From Chersky-840 sp035604715 (lineage in GTDB: Bacteria > Actinomycetota > Acidimicrobiia > Acidimicrobiales > UBA8190), in contig CAVSWP010000002.1 in assembly GCA_963731665.1 (NCBI GenBank), forward strand, positions 73,695 to 137,694: a stretch of 64,000 bases of DNA. Direction: 5' to 3'. Every line of letters starts with the position of its first letter. Position 1 is the first letter of the stretch. Under the pieces are notes generated by a model, which had not been told where the DNA came from, ran no database searches, and saw only the letters and a list, made by a program, of their open reading frames with translations. Below are positions 17,801 through 25,575 of the stretch, piece after piece. The position numbers and the translations under genes are program-made.

Positions 17801-18683
17801 CGAGGCTCAGGCGGCCGGCGAGCAGGACGCGTTGGCAAACGCCCTCAAGGTCCTGGACTGGGCCAACATGGACCTCGGGCGTCTCGACCAACCGGTCAAT
17901 TGGACGCGTGCCCTCGCCCTGTTCGAGGACCTCCAGGACCTGACCGGTCAGGCCAGCGTGCTCAACATGCTGGGGGGGTTCGCCTATTTCCGCGGCGAAT
18001 GGACCCGGGCCTTGGAGCTCTACCGTCGAGCGCAGGCAATGGTGCGCCGTACCGGCAATTCGGCCATGGATGCCTTCTACATGAACAACATCGGGGAGAT
18101 CTCACTCGAACAAGGGCGGTTGGACGAGGCCGCCGCCATGTTCACCGACGCCTGGCGGATCTGGCGAGCATCGGGCTACCGATCCGGAGCCGCTTCGGTC
18201 AAGTGCCTCTTGGGTCGCGTCCGCTGCGCCGAGGCTCGCTACGGCGAGGCCCTGGAACTCTTCACCGAGTCCCTCCAGGAGTCCCAAGGGGTGGGGGGAA
18301 ACGTGGAGGTGCTCGACACGAAGGCCCGGATGGCGGAATGCGTGCTCCTGGCGGGCGACACCCAGGCGGCTTTGGAAGCCTCGGGGGAAGCCCTCGAGCA
18401 ATCGCGCGCCCTCGGGGGCGTCTCGGCCCAGCACGCGCTCCTCTACCGCATCCGGGGAGCGGCGCTGTTGCGGTGCGGCGATCTCGATGCGGCCGGCCAG
18501 GCGCTCGAGGAGAGCCTGCGCGCCGCGGCGGCGCGCGACGCCGACTACGAACGGGCTCTGACCTTGCGCGTGCTCGCCCGGCTCGATGAGCGGTCGGGAC
18601 GAAGTGCCCACCCCGGTGCGCTGCAGGAGAGCGCGGCCATCCTCGATCGCCTCGGAGTGGTGTGGACGCCTGAGCTCGTCTGA
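14826..18683 (+). CDS. sAC-like protein: two class III cyclase domains, AAA ATPase and TPRs
   Basis: A 1285-residue signalling protein with the domain order of mammalian soluble adenylyl cyclase. Cyclase domain 1 (about 50-215) has both metal aspartates, D56 ('FVDISGF') and D106 ('KFGGDALL'), but lacks the N-x3-R motif. Cyclase domain 2 (about 255-435) has lost both aspartates ('FIHFDG', 'DGGKIIL') but keeps N383 and R387 in 'VNLAARL'. Together they would form a single composite active site. A P-loop ATPase follows (Walker A 'GEPGVGKS', about 479-486; 'LLIVEDAHWMDE' as Walker B), then a TPR region to the C terminus. Product probably cAMP (inferred). I chose GTG 14826; GTG 14829 and 14832 are equally possible. 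Divergent from ptrB. Confidence 0.88.
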   Translation: MVVDEAVSGSVHLGAHLDASPVNPLAPYLPRLVVDWIGDASEDLHRQIVGTVAFVDISGFTKLSERLARHGKVGAEVLSETINRCFVELLAVAYDEGGGLLKFGGDALLLLFTGPDHEARACRAAVGMRRTLRDVGKVDVLGQKVVLRMSVGVHSGSFHFFLVGQSHRELIVTGPAASTTVAMESTAEAGEIMVSPSTAQALRGSVLGAAKGDGVLLRRSPPGVAGSHASLQAVDPAIDLSGCISPAIREALLAGVSEPEHRRVTVTFIHFDGTDALIESSGPEKVARVLDELVSGVQHAAQRQGVAFLGTDIDRDGGKIILTAGAPSASGQDEHRMLLVVREVMDLPLELPLRIGVNRGSVFAGDIGPNYRRTFTVMGDAVNLAARLMAKASPGQVLTTPDVVEHSHADIETVELEPFMVKGKAKPVRAVSIGRVVAARKARHDASIPFVGRRAELERMAEAVDAVRQGSGTLFQLTGEPGVGKSRLVEELQRMAGAMTPVKASCEPYESSTPYYPFRILLRGLLGLSADTPEDFDILTVRAAVERSAPQLAPWVPLLGAVLDLQIPETAQTAQLEEQFRRPRVAITTTELLEALIGGPMLLIVEDAHWMDEASADILRYMAGAVDSLPWLVCVTRRAEETGFCASPAESVVCLDLLPLDSQDATELINLATQDTPLSVHAISALAERSGGNPLFLHELVASAGSADDLGALPDSVEAVIAARIDRLHPVERNVLRRASVLGRSFPEALLRAVMDDPVVEDDDLWRRLQSFVAKNPDGSMSFTHALIRDSAYDGLPFRLRRTLHARTGDTIRSLAGTAVEDQAELLSLHYFHAHRYDEAWSFSLLAAERARAVYANVEASEFYERALGAARQLPAVGPVEIGQTYEALGDAHNHAGNYASAESAYRAARRHVRHDPVVQARLVLKLARVMGWLDRYSAALAWITRGIRTIEGVPSADAAAQRAQLLAWYGRFCQEEGHHSRAIKWCTAAVSEAQAAGEQDALANALKVLDWANMDLGRLDQPVNWTRALALFEDLQDLTGQASVLNMLGGFAYFRGEWTRALELYRRAQAMVRRTGNSAMDAFYMNNIGEISLEQGRLDEAAAMFTDAWRIWRASGYRSGAASVKCLLGRVRCAEARYGEALELFTESLQESQGVGGNVEVLDTKARMAECVLLAGDTQAALEASGEALEQSRALGGVSAQHALLYRIRGAALLRCGDLDAAGQALEESLRAAAARDADYERALTLRVLARLDERSGRSAHPGALQESAAILDRLGVVWTPELV

Positions 18684-18803
18684 CCGGGCCCGCCCAGGGC
18701 TCCCCGCCGTGTCCTTGAAGCTCCCCACAAACGGCCCGCGATGGGCATTGTCCGCCTGGCCCGGGGGTCGCTAATCTCTGGCAACCGTTGGCCGCTCCCA
18801 ATT

Positions 18804-18812
18804 GAAGAGGTG
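18804..18812 (+). promoter_or_regulatory. Ribosome-binding site pointing to a CTG start
   Basis: GAAGAGGTG matches the anti-Shine-Dalgarno complement with one mismatch and lies 5 nt before CTG 18818. No ATG, GTG or TTG is in frame at a workable distance, so this site supports CTG initiation of the sedolisin gene. Confidence 0.5.
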
Positions 18813-18817
18813 TCCAC

Positions 18818-20896
18818 CTGAATTGCCGTCGAGCCGCGGCTAGCGCAGGTGTCGGGATACTGGTGGGGTCCGGGCTGATCGCCGGGTCCGGTCCAGCCTC
18901 GGGTGCAGCGCCCCCGAGCAGTGCTCCTATTGTGGGAAGTGCTTCTCCACTGGCCGGTCGGGTCAAGTCACTGAGCCCGGTCGCTGCGGGTGCGGCCATC
19001 GACTTCGAGCTGGTGCTCAGCCCCCGTGACCCCCAGGGGGCGCAGGCTCTGGCGCTCGCCGTCTCGACTCCGGGCTCGGCGTCGTACCACCGGTTCCTCA
19101 CGGCCCGGCAGTGGGAGTCGCGGTATTCCCCGACGCGGCGCCAGGTGGGCCAGGTCAAGACGTGGTTGCGGAGCCAAGGGCTGAAGGTCAGATCGGTGTC
19201 CCCCGACCGCCTCGCCATCGAGGTCTCGGGAACGAGCGCCGGAGTCGAGCACGCCTTTGACACCACGCTCGCCTATCGCGTGATGAACGGCCAGCGCCTC
19301 CGCTTGGCCGAGCGAGACCTGTCGGTGCCGTCGATGCTGGCCGGGATCGTGGCGGGCTCGCTCGGTGTGAACCAGTCGCCCGCCGTCCCCACGAACGTCG
19401 TCGCTGCCCCACCGGGCCCGTCGACGATCCCTTCCCCCTCCCGGTCGAGACGGATCAAACCGCCTCCCGCCGTCCAGACAACTCCTTCGTGCGGTCAGTT
19501 CTACGGGCAGGCGTTCAACACGACGACCCCGGCCTACGGCCACGGCTATATCCAACCGTTGCCCGACGTCGTGTGTGGCTACACGCCGCCGCAGTTGCGC
19601 CAGGCCTACGGCGTGGCCAATCTCGTCGCCTACGGGGACACGGGGACCGGTCAGACGGTGGCGGTCATCGACGCCTACGCGTCACCGACCCTCTTGTCCG
19701 ACGCCCAGACCTACGCGCAGCTCAACGACCCCACCCACCCCTTGGCCTCGTCGCAGCTCAGCGAGCTCATCTCCCGCACGGCCACCGACAAGGGCTCGTG
19801 CGATGCGCGTGGTTGGTACGGAGAGCAGTCTCTCGACGTCGAGGCCGTGCACGCCATGGCACCCGGGGCCCACATCCTCTACGTGGGGGCCACCAATTGC
19901 TTCCAGGGTCTGTACGACAGATTGCGAATGGTGGTAGACCGCCACCTCGCCGACATCGTGACCGCTTCGTGGGGAGACAACGGCGGCGACCTGCTCGACG
20001 ACGTCGGAACCCGAGCGGCCGCCGACGACACGTTGATGATGGCCGCCGGCACGGGGATCAGCGTCCTGTTCGCCAGCGGGGACAATGGAGACGAGTTCTC
20101 CACGGTCGGCCAGGTCTCTCCCGACTACCCGGCATCGAGCCCGTGGGCAACCGCGGTGGGAGGGACCACGCTGGAGCTCGGCTTCGGAGTCGGCGAGCTC
20201 GGGTGGTCCACGGCCACCAGCTTCCTGTGCACCCAGCTGACCGTCGGCTTCACCGGGTGCAGCTCGGCCACGCTCAACACGTGGCTCCCCGCCGCGTTCG
20301 TCATGGGCTCAGGCGGAGGCACGAGCTACCACTACACACAACCCGCCTACCAGGCCGGGATCGTGCCCATGGCCATGTCCCAACGGAATGCCGCCGTGGT
20401 CGGTCCCACCCCGATGCGGGTCGAGCCTGATGTGTCCATGGACGCCGACCCCGGCACCGGATTCCTCGAAGGCGAGACCCAGACCTTCCCCAACGGCGTC
20501 CACTACGGTCAGTACCGGGTGGGTGGGACCAGCCTGTCGACGCCGATGTTCGCTGGGATCGTGGCTCTGGCCGACCAGCTGGCCGGGGGGTCGCTCGGCT
20601 TTCTCAATCCCGCCCTCTATGCGCTGCACACGTCGCAGCCCTCGGTCTTCGCCGACATCGTTCCCGGCGGGAACCAGGCCCAGAGCGAGTCGGATTACGC
20701 CAACTCGATCGATGCCGCCGGTGGGCTTGTCTTTACCACTCGCGTCGACGACTACCAGGGCCCCGAGACCTATTGCTCGTCAACCGGAAGTTGTGTCACC
20801 AGACCGGTGGGCCTCTCCACGGCCAGAGGGTATGACGACATGACCGGTCTGGGTGCCCCGAGGGCCGGACTCGTGCCGGCCTTGGCCAAGCTCTGA
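18818..20896 (+). CDS. Secreted sedolisin-type serine-carboxyl peptidase (S53 family)
   Basis: A secreted, probably acid-active endopeptidase of about 692 residues. Order: signal peptide (NCRR followed by an Ala/Gly/Val-rich core), pro-domain (about 50-190, 'FLTARQWESRYSPTRRQV' and 'VSGTSAGVEHAFDTTLAYR'), then catalytic domain. E336 and D340 lie in 'GEQSLDVEAVHAM' and the catalytic Ser572 in 'GGTSLSTPM'. The calcium-binding tail appears as 'GYDDMTGLGAP'. The first conventional start, GTG 18863, would cut off the basic n-region of the signal peptide. The CTG at 18818 has a good ribosome-binding site and gives a complete signal. A substrate cannot be predicted. Confidence 0.87.
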   Translation: MNCRRAAASAGVGILVGSGLIAGSGPASGAAPPSSAPIVGSASPLAGRVKSLSPVAAGAAIDFELVLSPRDPQGAQALALAVSTPGSASYHRFLTARQWESRYSPTRRQVGQVKTWLRSQGLKVRSVSPDRLAIEVSGTSAGVEHAFDTTLAYRVMNGQRLRLAERDLSVPSMLAGIVAGSLGVNQSPAVPTNVVAAPPGPSTIPSPSRSRRIKPPPAVQTTPSCGQFYGQAFNTTTPAYGHGYIQPLPDVVCGYTPPQLRQAYGVANLVAYGDTGTGQTVAVIDAYASPTLLSDAQTYAQLNDPTHPLASSQLSELISRTATDKGSCDARGWYGEQSLDVEAVHAMAPGAHILYVGATNCFQGLYDRLRMVVDRHLADIVTASWGDNGGDLLDDVGTRAAADDTLMMAAGTGISVLFASGDNGDEFSTVGQVSPDYPASSPWATAVGGTTLELGFGVGELGWSTATSFLCTQLTVGFTGCSSATLNTWLPAAFVMGSGGGTSYHYTQPAYQAGIVPMAMSQRNAAVVGPTPMRVEPDVSMDADPGTGFLEGETQTFPNGVHYGQYRVGGTSLSTPMFAGIVALADQLAGGSLGFLNPALYALHTSQPSVFADIVPGGNQAQSESDYANSIDAAGGLVFTTRVDDYQGPETYCSSTGSCVTRPVGLSTARGYDDMTGLGAPRAGLVPALAKL

Positions 20897-20923
20897 CCTG
20901 GTCGCGCGTCATACCTCTCGCCG

Positions 20924-20941
20924 CTCGTCACATTTGACGAG
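20924..20941 (+). terminator. Hairpin after the sedolisin gene
   Basis: CTCGTCA-CATT-TGACGAG forms a 7-bp perfect stem with a 4-nt loop, 27 bp after the stop codon. No U-run follows, so it is a candidate terminator or mRNA 3' end only. Confidence 0.35.
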
Positions 20942-21104
20942 TGTGAACCACTTGGGCGGCATTCTTGACAAGAGGCGCATGGTTGACACGCAGACGGGGG
21001 CCGACAAGTATTTGGCTCAACCAATTGTCGTGGTTATCGCGCCGAATTACCTTTGATTCGGCGCTGGCTCGAGGTGGCTGGCAACACCCAAAGGCGGGTG
21101 AGGG

Positions 21105-21833
21105 ATGCAGGTTCCTGTGGCGGACACATCGTCCGGCGAGTGCTTTACCGTCACTCCTCCCATCCCGTGCGGTCAGTCGTGCAGCGGGTCGGTGTCCTCG
21201 ACGGCGGGGACAGTGATGGTATCGGGATCGTCAACCACCGCGGGCAACCTGTTCCTGGCGGTGGGCTCGGCCGCAGTCGACTGTGGGAGCGGCTTCGACT
21301 CTCTGGCTCCTTTCACCACGGTGCAAGATAGCGATGTCATGTCGTCTACACCCTTCACGGTGACCGATACAGTCCTCAACGACCCGACGCTCAAACACTT
21401 CGGGGTGTGCTTCCAGAAGTCGACGGGGACGTTCACCGATGCACAAGGCAATGTCGTGAGCGTGGGGCTGCTGCACAAATGCAAGGAGACTCGGTTCCCG
21501 CCTCCGTGCATCAAGTCCGCAACGGAGCTGGGCGGCACCGTCACGGCGGTGCTGCTCGTGCCTCCCAGCGACCCGAGGTTCCACGCCGGTGGCACCACCC
21601 GGGTGGTCACCAGCGTGTCGCCGGCGTCGGCCGCCCCTGGCAAGAAGGTGACCATTCGGGGCCTGTTCCTGAAGGGAGCGCAGCTCCTGATCGACGGAGT
21701 CGCTGTCAGAGGTAAATCATCGAATTCGAAGATCACCTTCACCATGCCCAGCGGAGCCTCGGCGGGGGTCGTCCCCATCGTCGTCACCACCGCCACCGGG
21801 AGCACGGTGTATCAGGCCTCGACGGCCCTCTGA
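21105..21833 (+). CDS. IPT/TIG-domain protein, N terminus uncertain
   Basis: A 242-residue protein. The C-terminal 80 residues ('VVTSVSPASAAPGKKVTIRG' and 'SAGVVPIVVTTATGS') form an IPT/TIG immunoglobulin-like domain, usually found in exported adhesins or enzymes. The N-terminal part is Ser/Thr/Val-rich with several Cys and looks extracytoplasmic, yet no signal peptide precedes it in this frame. Either the true start is elsewhere, the 5' end has decayed, or a frameshift hides a signal (other genes here carry frameshifts). It lies between the sedolisin and the ABC exporter genes on the same strand, so it may be an exported protein of that group. Function unknown. Confidence 0.55.
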   Translation: MQVPVADTSSGECFTVTPPIPCGQSCSGSVSSTAGTVMVSGSSTTAGNLFLAVGSAAVDCGSGFDSLAPFTTVQDSDVMSSTPFTVTDTVLNDPTLKHFGVCFQKSTGTFTDAQGNVVSVGLLHKCKETRFPPPCIKSATELGGTVTAVLLVPPSDPRFHAGGTTRVVTSVSPASAAPGKKVTIRGLFLKGAQLLIDGVAVRGKSSNSKITFTMPSGASAGVVPIVVTTATGSTVYQASTAL

Positions 21834-21902
21834 GAACTCCGGTCGGGACCCGGAGCACCGTGCCTCGCCTCCATCACGGGTAGTCGGAGGCTCCCTGTCG
21901 CC

Positions 21903-22952
21903 ATGTGGAGGATCGCGCTCAAAGACCTTCAATGGCGCCGGCGTCGTCTCCTCATCTCGACCCTCGGAACGTCACTGGTCTTCACCATGGCGCTCGTTCT
22001 GGCGGGCCTGGCGGGAAGCTTCGGGGTGGAGGCGAACAACGCCCTCAAGGCCTTCGGTGCCGACGGATGGGTCGTCCATGCCAACACGCCCGGCCCCTTC
22101 ACGAGTGGGCTCCCGCTCCAGGAATCGGATATCACCGCCATCGCCCGGCTCCCCGGGGTCAAAGACGCCGGCGCCTTGGTCTTCTCCCAGCAGTCGATCG
22201 GTCCCGAGAACAACCCGACAGACGCAAATTTCTTCGGGACCGCACCCGGCCACGTCGGGACACCGGTCCCGGTGAAAGGGCGACAACCGAGGACCGATTC
22301 CCAGATCATGATCGATGACGCCCTTCCGTACTCGCTCGGCCAACACCTGGTCGTGGGCGGTCACACCTTCACGGTGGTGGGGCTCCTTCATCGCGCCACC
22401 TTGCTGTCGGGCACGCCCGACGTCTTCGTGACGCTGCACGCCGCCCAACGACTGCTGTTCGGGGGCCTACCCCTGGTCACGGCGGTGCTCACCAAGGGGA
22501 CTCCGACCAACCTTCCGAACGGCCTCCGCCTCCTGACGCTCAGCCAGATCGAGTCGGATATGACCAGACCGCTCGCCAAGGCGCAGCAGGTCGTGGCCTT
22601 TATCGAGATCTTCCTTTGGTTGATCGCGGCCTGCATCATCGGTTCCGTCGTCTACGTGTCGGCTCTGGAGAAGACCCGGGACTTTGCCGTAATCAAGGCC
22701 ACGGGGGGCTCCAACGGACAGCTCATGGTCACCCTGGCGCTCCAGGCCGTCGTGATCTCGCTGGGGGCGGCGGTGGTCGCGGCGGTAATCGCCAATCTCC
22801 TGGCGCCGCTGTTTCCGATCGTGGTCGTCATCCCCCTGTGGTCGATGCTCGTGTTGCCCGGCCTGGCCATCGTGCTCGGGCTCCTGGCGAGCACGGCGGG
22901 ACTCAGCCGTGCCGTGGCGGTGGAGCCGGCCATGGCGTTCGGGGGACCGTAG
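21903..22952 (+). CDS. ABC transporter permease (FtsX/MacB-like)
   Basis: A 349-residue permease of the FtsX/MacB type. It has one N-terminal membrane segment (about 15-37), an extracytoplasmic domain of about 180 residues resembling the MacB periplasmic core ('VKDAGALVFSQQSIG', 'QIMIDDALPYSLGQHLVVG'), and three C-terminal membrane segments (about 225-330). 'SALEKTRDFAVIKATGGSNG' is the cytoplasmic coupling motif characteristic of this class, which acts as a mechanotransmitter or lipoprotein/peptide exporter rather than an importer. Its stop codon shares one base with the GTG of the ATPase gene (TAGTG), so the pair is one transporter. Substrate unknown. Confidence 0.88.
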   Translation: MWRIALKDLQWRRRRLLISTLGTSLVFTMALVLAGLAGSFGVEANNALKAFGADGWVVHANTPGPFTSGLPLQESDITAIARLPGVKDAGALVFSQQSIGPENNPTDANFFGTAPGHVGTPVPVKGRQPRTDSQIMIDDALPYSLGQHLVVGGHTFTVVGLLHRATLLSGTPDVFVTLHAAQRLLFGGLPLVTAVLTKGTPTNLPNGLRLLTLSQIESDMTRPLAKAQQVVAFIEIFLWLIAACIIGSVVYVSALEKTRDFAVIKATGGSNGQLMVTLALQAVVISLGAAVVAAVIANLLAPLFPIVVVIPLWSMLVLPGLAIVLGLLASTAGLSRAVAVEPAMAFGGP

Positions 22953-23989
22953 TGGTCGAGCTCGCGGTCAACGAGCTCACCGTCGAGTACCAGAGCGGGG
23001 ACTACGTGATCCGCCCCCTCGACCGGTTGAACATGCAGGTCGACAAGGGATCTCTGGCGTTGCTCCTCGGACCCAGCGGGTGCGGGAAGACCACGCTGCT
23101 GTCGTGTCTGGCCGGGATCCTGTCGCCCACCCGGGGCTCGATCGTCTTTCGGGGAGAGGAGGTGTCCGCGCTCGAGGGGCCGGCGCTGACGACCTACCGC
23201 CGGCACCGAGTCGGCGTGGTCTTCCAGGCGTTCAACCTCATTCCGAGCTTGTCGGCGACCGACAACGTGGCTGCACCGCTGTGGGCTGCGGGCGTGCGTG
23301 GCCCCAAGGCGCGAGCCCGGGCCGAAGTGCTCCTGAGACGAGTGGGCTTGAAGGATCGCATGCACCACCATCCGGGCGACCTATCGGGGGGCCAACAGCA
23401 ACGCGTGGCCATCGCCCGGGCTCTGGCCCTGGACCCTCCCCTCATCCTGGCCGACGAGCCCACCGCCCACCTGGACTACATCCAGGTCGAGGAGATTCTG
23501 CGTCTCATCGGCGAGCTCGCTTCGGAGGGCAGGGTGGTGGCCGTCGCCACCCACGACGACCGCCTGCTCCCCCTGGCCGACCAGGTGGTGGAGCTCGTGC
23601 CCCGTTTCGTCGAAGAAGAGCTCGAGCCCAGACTGCACACCATGGTCGCCGGCGAAGTGCTCTTCGAGCAGGGCACGCGTGGCAACCGCATCTATCTGGT
23701 CGAAGAGGGCCTGGTCGATCTCGTCCGCCTCCATCCCGACGGGACGGAGGAGGTGCTCCGGACCGCCGCCCCCGGCGACTACTTCGGGGAGATGGGACCC
23801 CTGTTCTCCCTGCCGCGATCGGCCACCGCCCGGAGCCGGGGCGACACCGTGGTCATCGGCTACACCGTCAGAGACTTCCGAAAGAAGGTCGGCGTCGACT
23901 TCGTGGCCGGCCTCCTGGGAAAGGACCACGGCAGTCCTGTGATACCCGGCGGGGTGACGCCTCCCGACGGCCTGTGGACCAGCCGCTAG
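22952..23989 (+). CDS. ABC transporter ATPase fused to a cyclic-nucleotide-binding domain
   Basis: A 345-residue two-domain protein. Residues 1-225 are a MacB/LolD-type ATPase: Walker A 'GPSGCGKTT' (about 39-47), Q-loop 'VVFQAFNLIPS', signature 'LSGGQQQRVAIARAL', Walker B 'LILADEPTAHLD', switch His 'ATHDDR'. Residues from about 230 to 330 form a CAP_ED-type domain: 'GEVLFEQGTRGNRIYLVEEG', then the phosphate-binding cassette 'YFGEMG...LPRSATA', which keeps the Glu and Arg that bind the cyclic nucleotide ribose and phosphate. The GTG at 22952 overlaps the permease stop. Inference: transport gated by cAMP or cGMP; the sAC-like cyclase gene ends 4.3 kb upstream. The fold assignments are firm; ligand binding is untested. 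Confidence 0.87.
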   Translation: MVELAVNELTVEYQSGDYVIRPLDRLNMQVDKGSLALLLGPSGCGKTTLLSCLAGILSPTRGSIVFRGEEVSALEGPALTTYRRHRVGVVFQAFNLIPSLSATDNVAAPLWAAGVRGPKARARAEVLLRRVGLKDRMHHHPGDLSGGQQQRVAIARALALDPPLILADEPTAHLDYIQVEEILRLIGELASEGRVVAVATHDDRLLPLADQVVELVPRFVEEELEPRLHTMVAGEVLFEQGTRGNRIYLVEEGLVDLVRLHPDGTEEVLRTAAPGDYFGEMGPLFSLPRSATARSRGDTVVIGYTVRDFRKKVGVDFVAGLLGKDHGSPVIPGGVTPPDGLWTSR

Positions 23990-24022
23990 GCGTGGGCGGT
24001 TCCCTCCCCGCGGCCGGGTTGT

Positions 24023-24047
24023 TACTATCTAGATAGGGGAAATCCCC
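24023..24047 (+). promoter_or_regulatory. Candidate sufB promoter/operator
   Basis: A perfect 12-bp palindrome CTATCTAGATAG (24025-24036) overlaps a TACTAT -10-like hexamer (24023-24028), and a GGGGAAATCCCC inverted repeat (24036-24047) follows. The site lies about 70 bp before sufB, where a SUF regulator would bind. The regulator is not encoded in the window. Confidence 0.4.
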
Positions 24048-24112
24048 CGGGGCAGCCCTAACGGCCCGGCTGGGCGCGGCCCAGCGCCAGCAGGCCAGGG
24101 TCAGAGGTGACG

Positions 24113-25513
24113 ATGACGACCACGGATCTCGATCTCGGCCGGTACAAGCTCGGCTGGAGCGACGTCGAGGACTACGTCTTCAAGCCCAAGAAGGGCCTGT
24201 CGGAAGACATCGTGCGCGAGATGTCGGCCATGAAGGGTGAGCCCGACTGGATGCGCAACTTCCGCCTGAAGGCCCTCAAGCGCTTCATGGCCAGGCCCAT
24301 GGCTCCGTGGTTCGCCGTGAACATGCCCGATCTCGACTTCGACAACATCTACTACTACGTCAAGCCCACCGAGGGTCAGGTCAAGGACTGGGACGCCCTG
24401 CCCGAGTCCATCAAGTCCACCTACGAGAAGCTGGGGATCCCCGAGGCCGAGCGCAAATACCTGGCCGGGGTCACGGCCCAGTACGAGAGCGAAGTCGTCT
24501 TCCACCGCAACCGGGCCGACCTCGAGTCCCTCGGCGTCCTGTTCTGCGACATGGACACCGCCGTGCGTGACTACCCGGACATCGTGAAGCGTTGGTTCGG
24601 GACGATCATCCCACCCAACGACAACAAGTTCGCCGCCCTCAACTCGGCCGTGTGGTCGGGTGGCTCGTTCATCTACGTCCCTCCGGGCGTCAAGGTGGAC
24701 ATGCCCCTGCAGGCGTACTTCCGGATCAACGCCGAGAACATGGGCCAGTTCGAGCGGACGCTGATCATCGCCGACGAGGGCTCCGAGGTTCACTATGTGG
24801 AGGGGTGCTCGGCACCGGTGTACTCCACGGACTCCCTGCATTCGGCGGTGGTCGAGCTGGTGGCCCTGCCCGGGTCGCGCATCACGTACACGACCATCCA
24901 GAACTGGTCGAACAACGTGTACAACCTGGTGACCAAGCGGGCCCGCGCCGAGGCCGAAGCGCACGTGGCGTGGATCGACGGCAACATCGGATCGCGCCTC
25001 ACCATGAAGTACCCGTCGGTCTACCTCATGGGGCCGAAAGCGTCGGGCGAGGTGCTCTCGGTGGCGTACGCCGGCCCCGGCCAGCACCAGGACGCCGGGG
25101 CCAAGATGATCCACGCCGCGCCGGAGACGACCTCGACCATCGTGTCGAAGTCGATCTCCAAGGACGGTGGTCTGTCCACGTACCGCGGCCTGGTTCGAGT
25201 CGAGGAAGGGGCCAAGCACGCCAAGAGCTTCGTCCGTTGCGACGCCCTCATCCTCGACGAGCAGTCCACCTCCGAGACCAAGCCCTACATGGAGGTGGCC
25301 GAGCGCGACGCCCAGATCGGCCATGAGGCCACGGTGTCGAAGGTTGGCGAGGACCAGCTCTTCTACCTCATGAGCAGGGGGCTTTCCGAGAGCCAGGCCA
25401 TGAGTATGATCGTGAACGGCTTCATCGAGCCCGTCGTCCGCACGCTGCCCATGGAGTACGCGGTCGAGTGGAGCCGGCTCATCGAGTTGCAGATGGAGGG
25501 CGCAGTCGGCTGA
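24113..25513 (+). CDS. sufB: Fe-S cluster assembly scaffold SufB
   Basis: A 466-residue SufB, the scaffold subunit of the SufBCD complex on which new iron-sulfur clusters form. Signatures include 'YKLGWSDVEDYVFKPKKGL' at the N terminus, 'WSGGSFIYVPPGVKVDMPLQ' and 'DEGSEVHYVEGCSAPVY' in the beta-helix, and 'AKSFVRCDALI' with the Cys near the C terminus that is essential in other SufB proteins. I start at ATG 24113, with AGAGGTGA at 24103-24110 just before it; GTG 24107 lies inside that ribosome-binding site. It opens the plus-strand half of a divided suf locus; sufD follows 1.4 kb downstream. Confidence 0.95.
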   Translation: MTTTDLDLGRYKLGWSDVEDYVFKPKKGLSEDIVREMSAMKGEPDWMRNFRLKALKRFMARPMAPWFAVNMPDLDFDNIYYYVKPTEGQVKDWDALPESIKSTYEKLGIPEAERKYLAGVTAQYESEVVFHRNRADLESLGVLFCDMDTAVRDYPDIVKRWFGTIIPPNDNKFAALNSAVWSGGSFIYVPPGVKVDMPLQAYFRINAENMGQFERTLIIADEGSEVHYVEGCSAPVYSTDSLHSAVVELVALPGSRITYTTIQNWSNNVYNLVTKRARAEAEAHVAWIDGNIGSRLTMKYPSVYLMGPKASGEVLSVAYAGPGQHQDAGAKMIHAAPETTSTIVSKSISKDGGLSTYRGLVRVEEGAKHAKSFVRCDALILDEQSTSETKPYMEVAERDAQIGHEATVSKVGEDQLFYLMSRGLSESQAMSMIVNGFIEPVVRTLPMEYAVEWSRLIELQMEGAVG

Positions 25514-25575
25514 TCGGGTCGGGCTCCGCCCGGCGCCTCCGCTCAGCCCGCCGAGGGAAAGAGGAGGCTGTTGCT

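Noticed and set aside
20965..20988. Two TTGACA hexamers (20965-20970 and 20983-20988) as -35 boxes for the IPT gene.
   Set aside because: No good -10 lies 16-18 bp downstream of either one; the nearest candidate (TATTTG) is 20 bp away.
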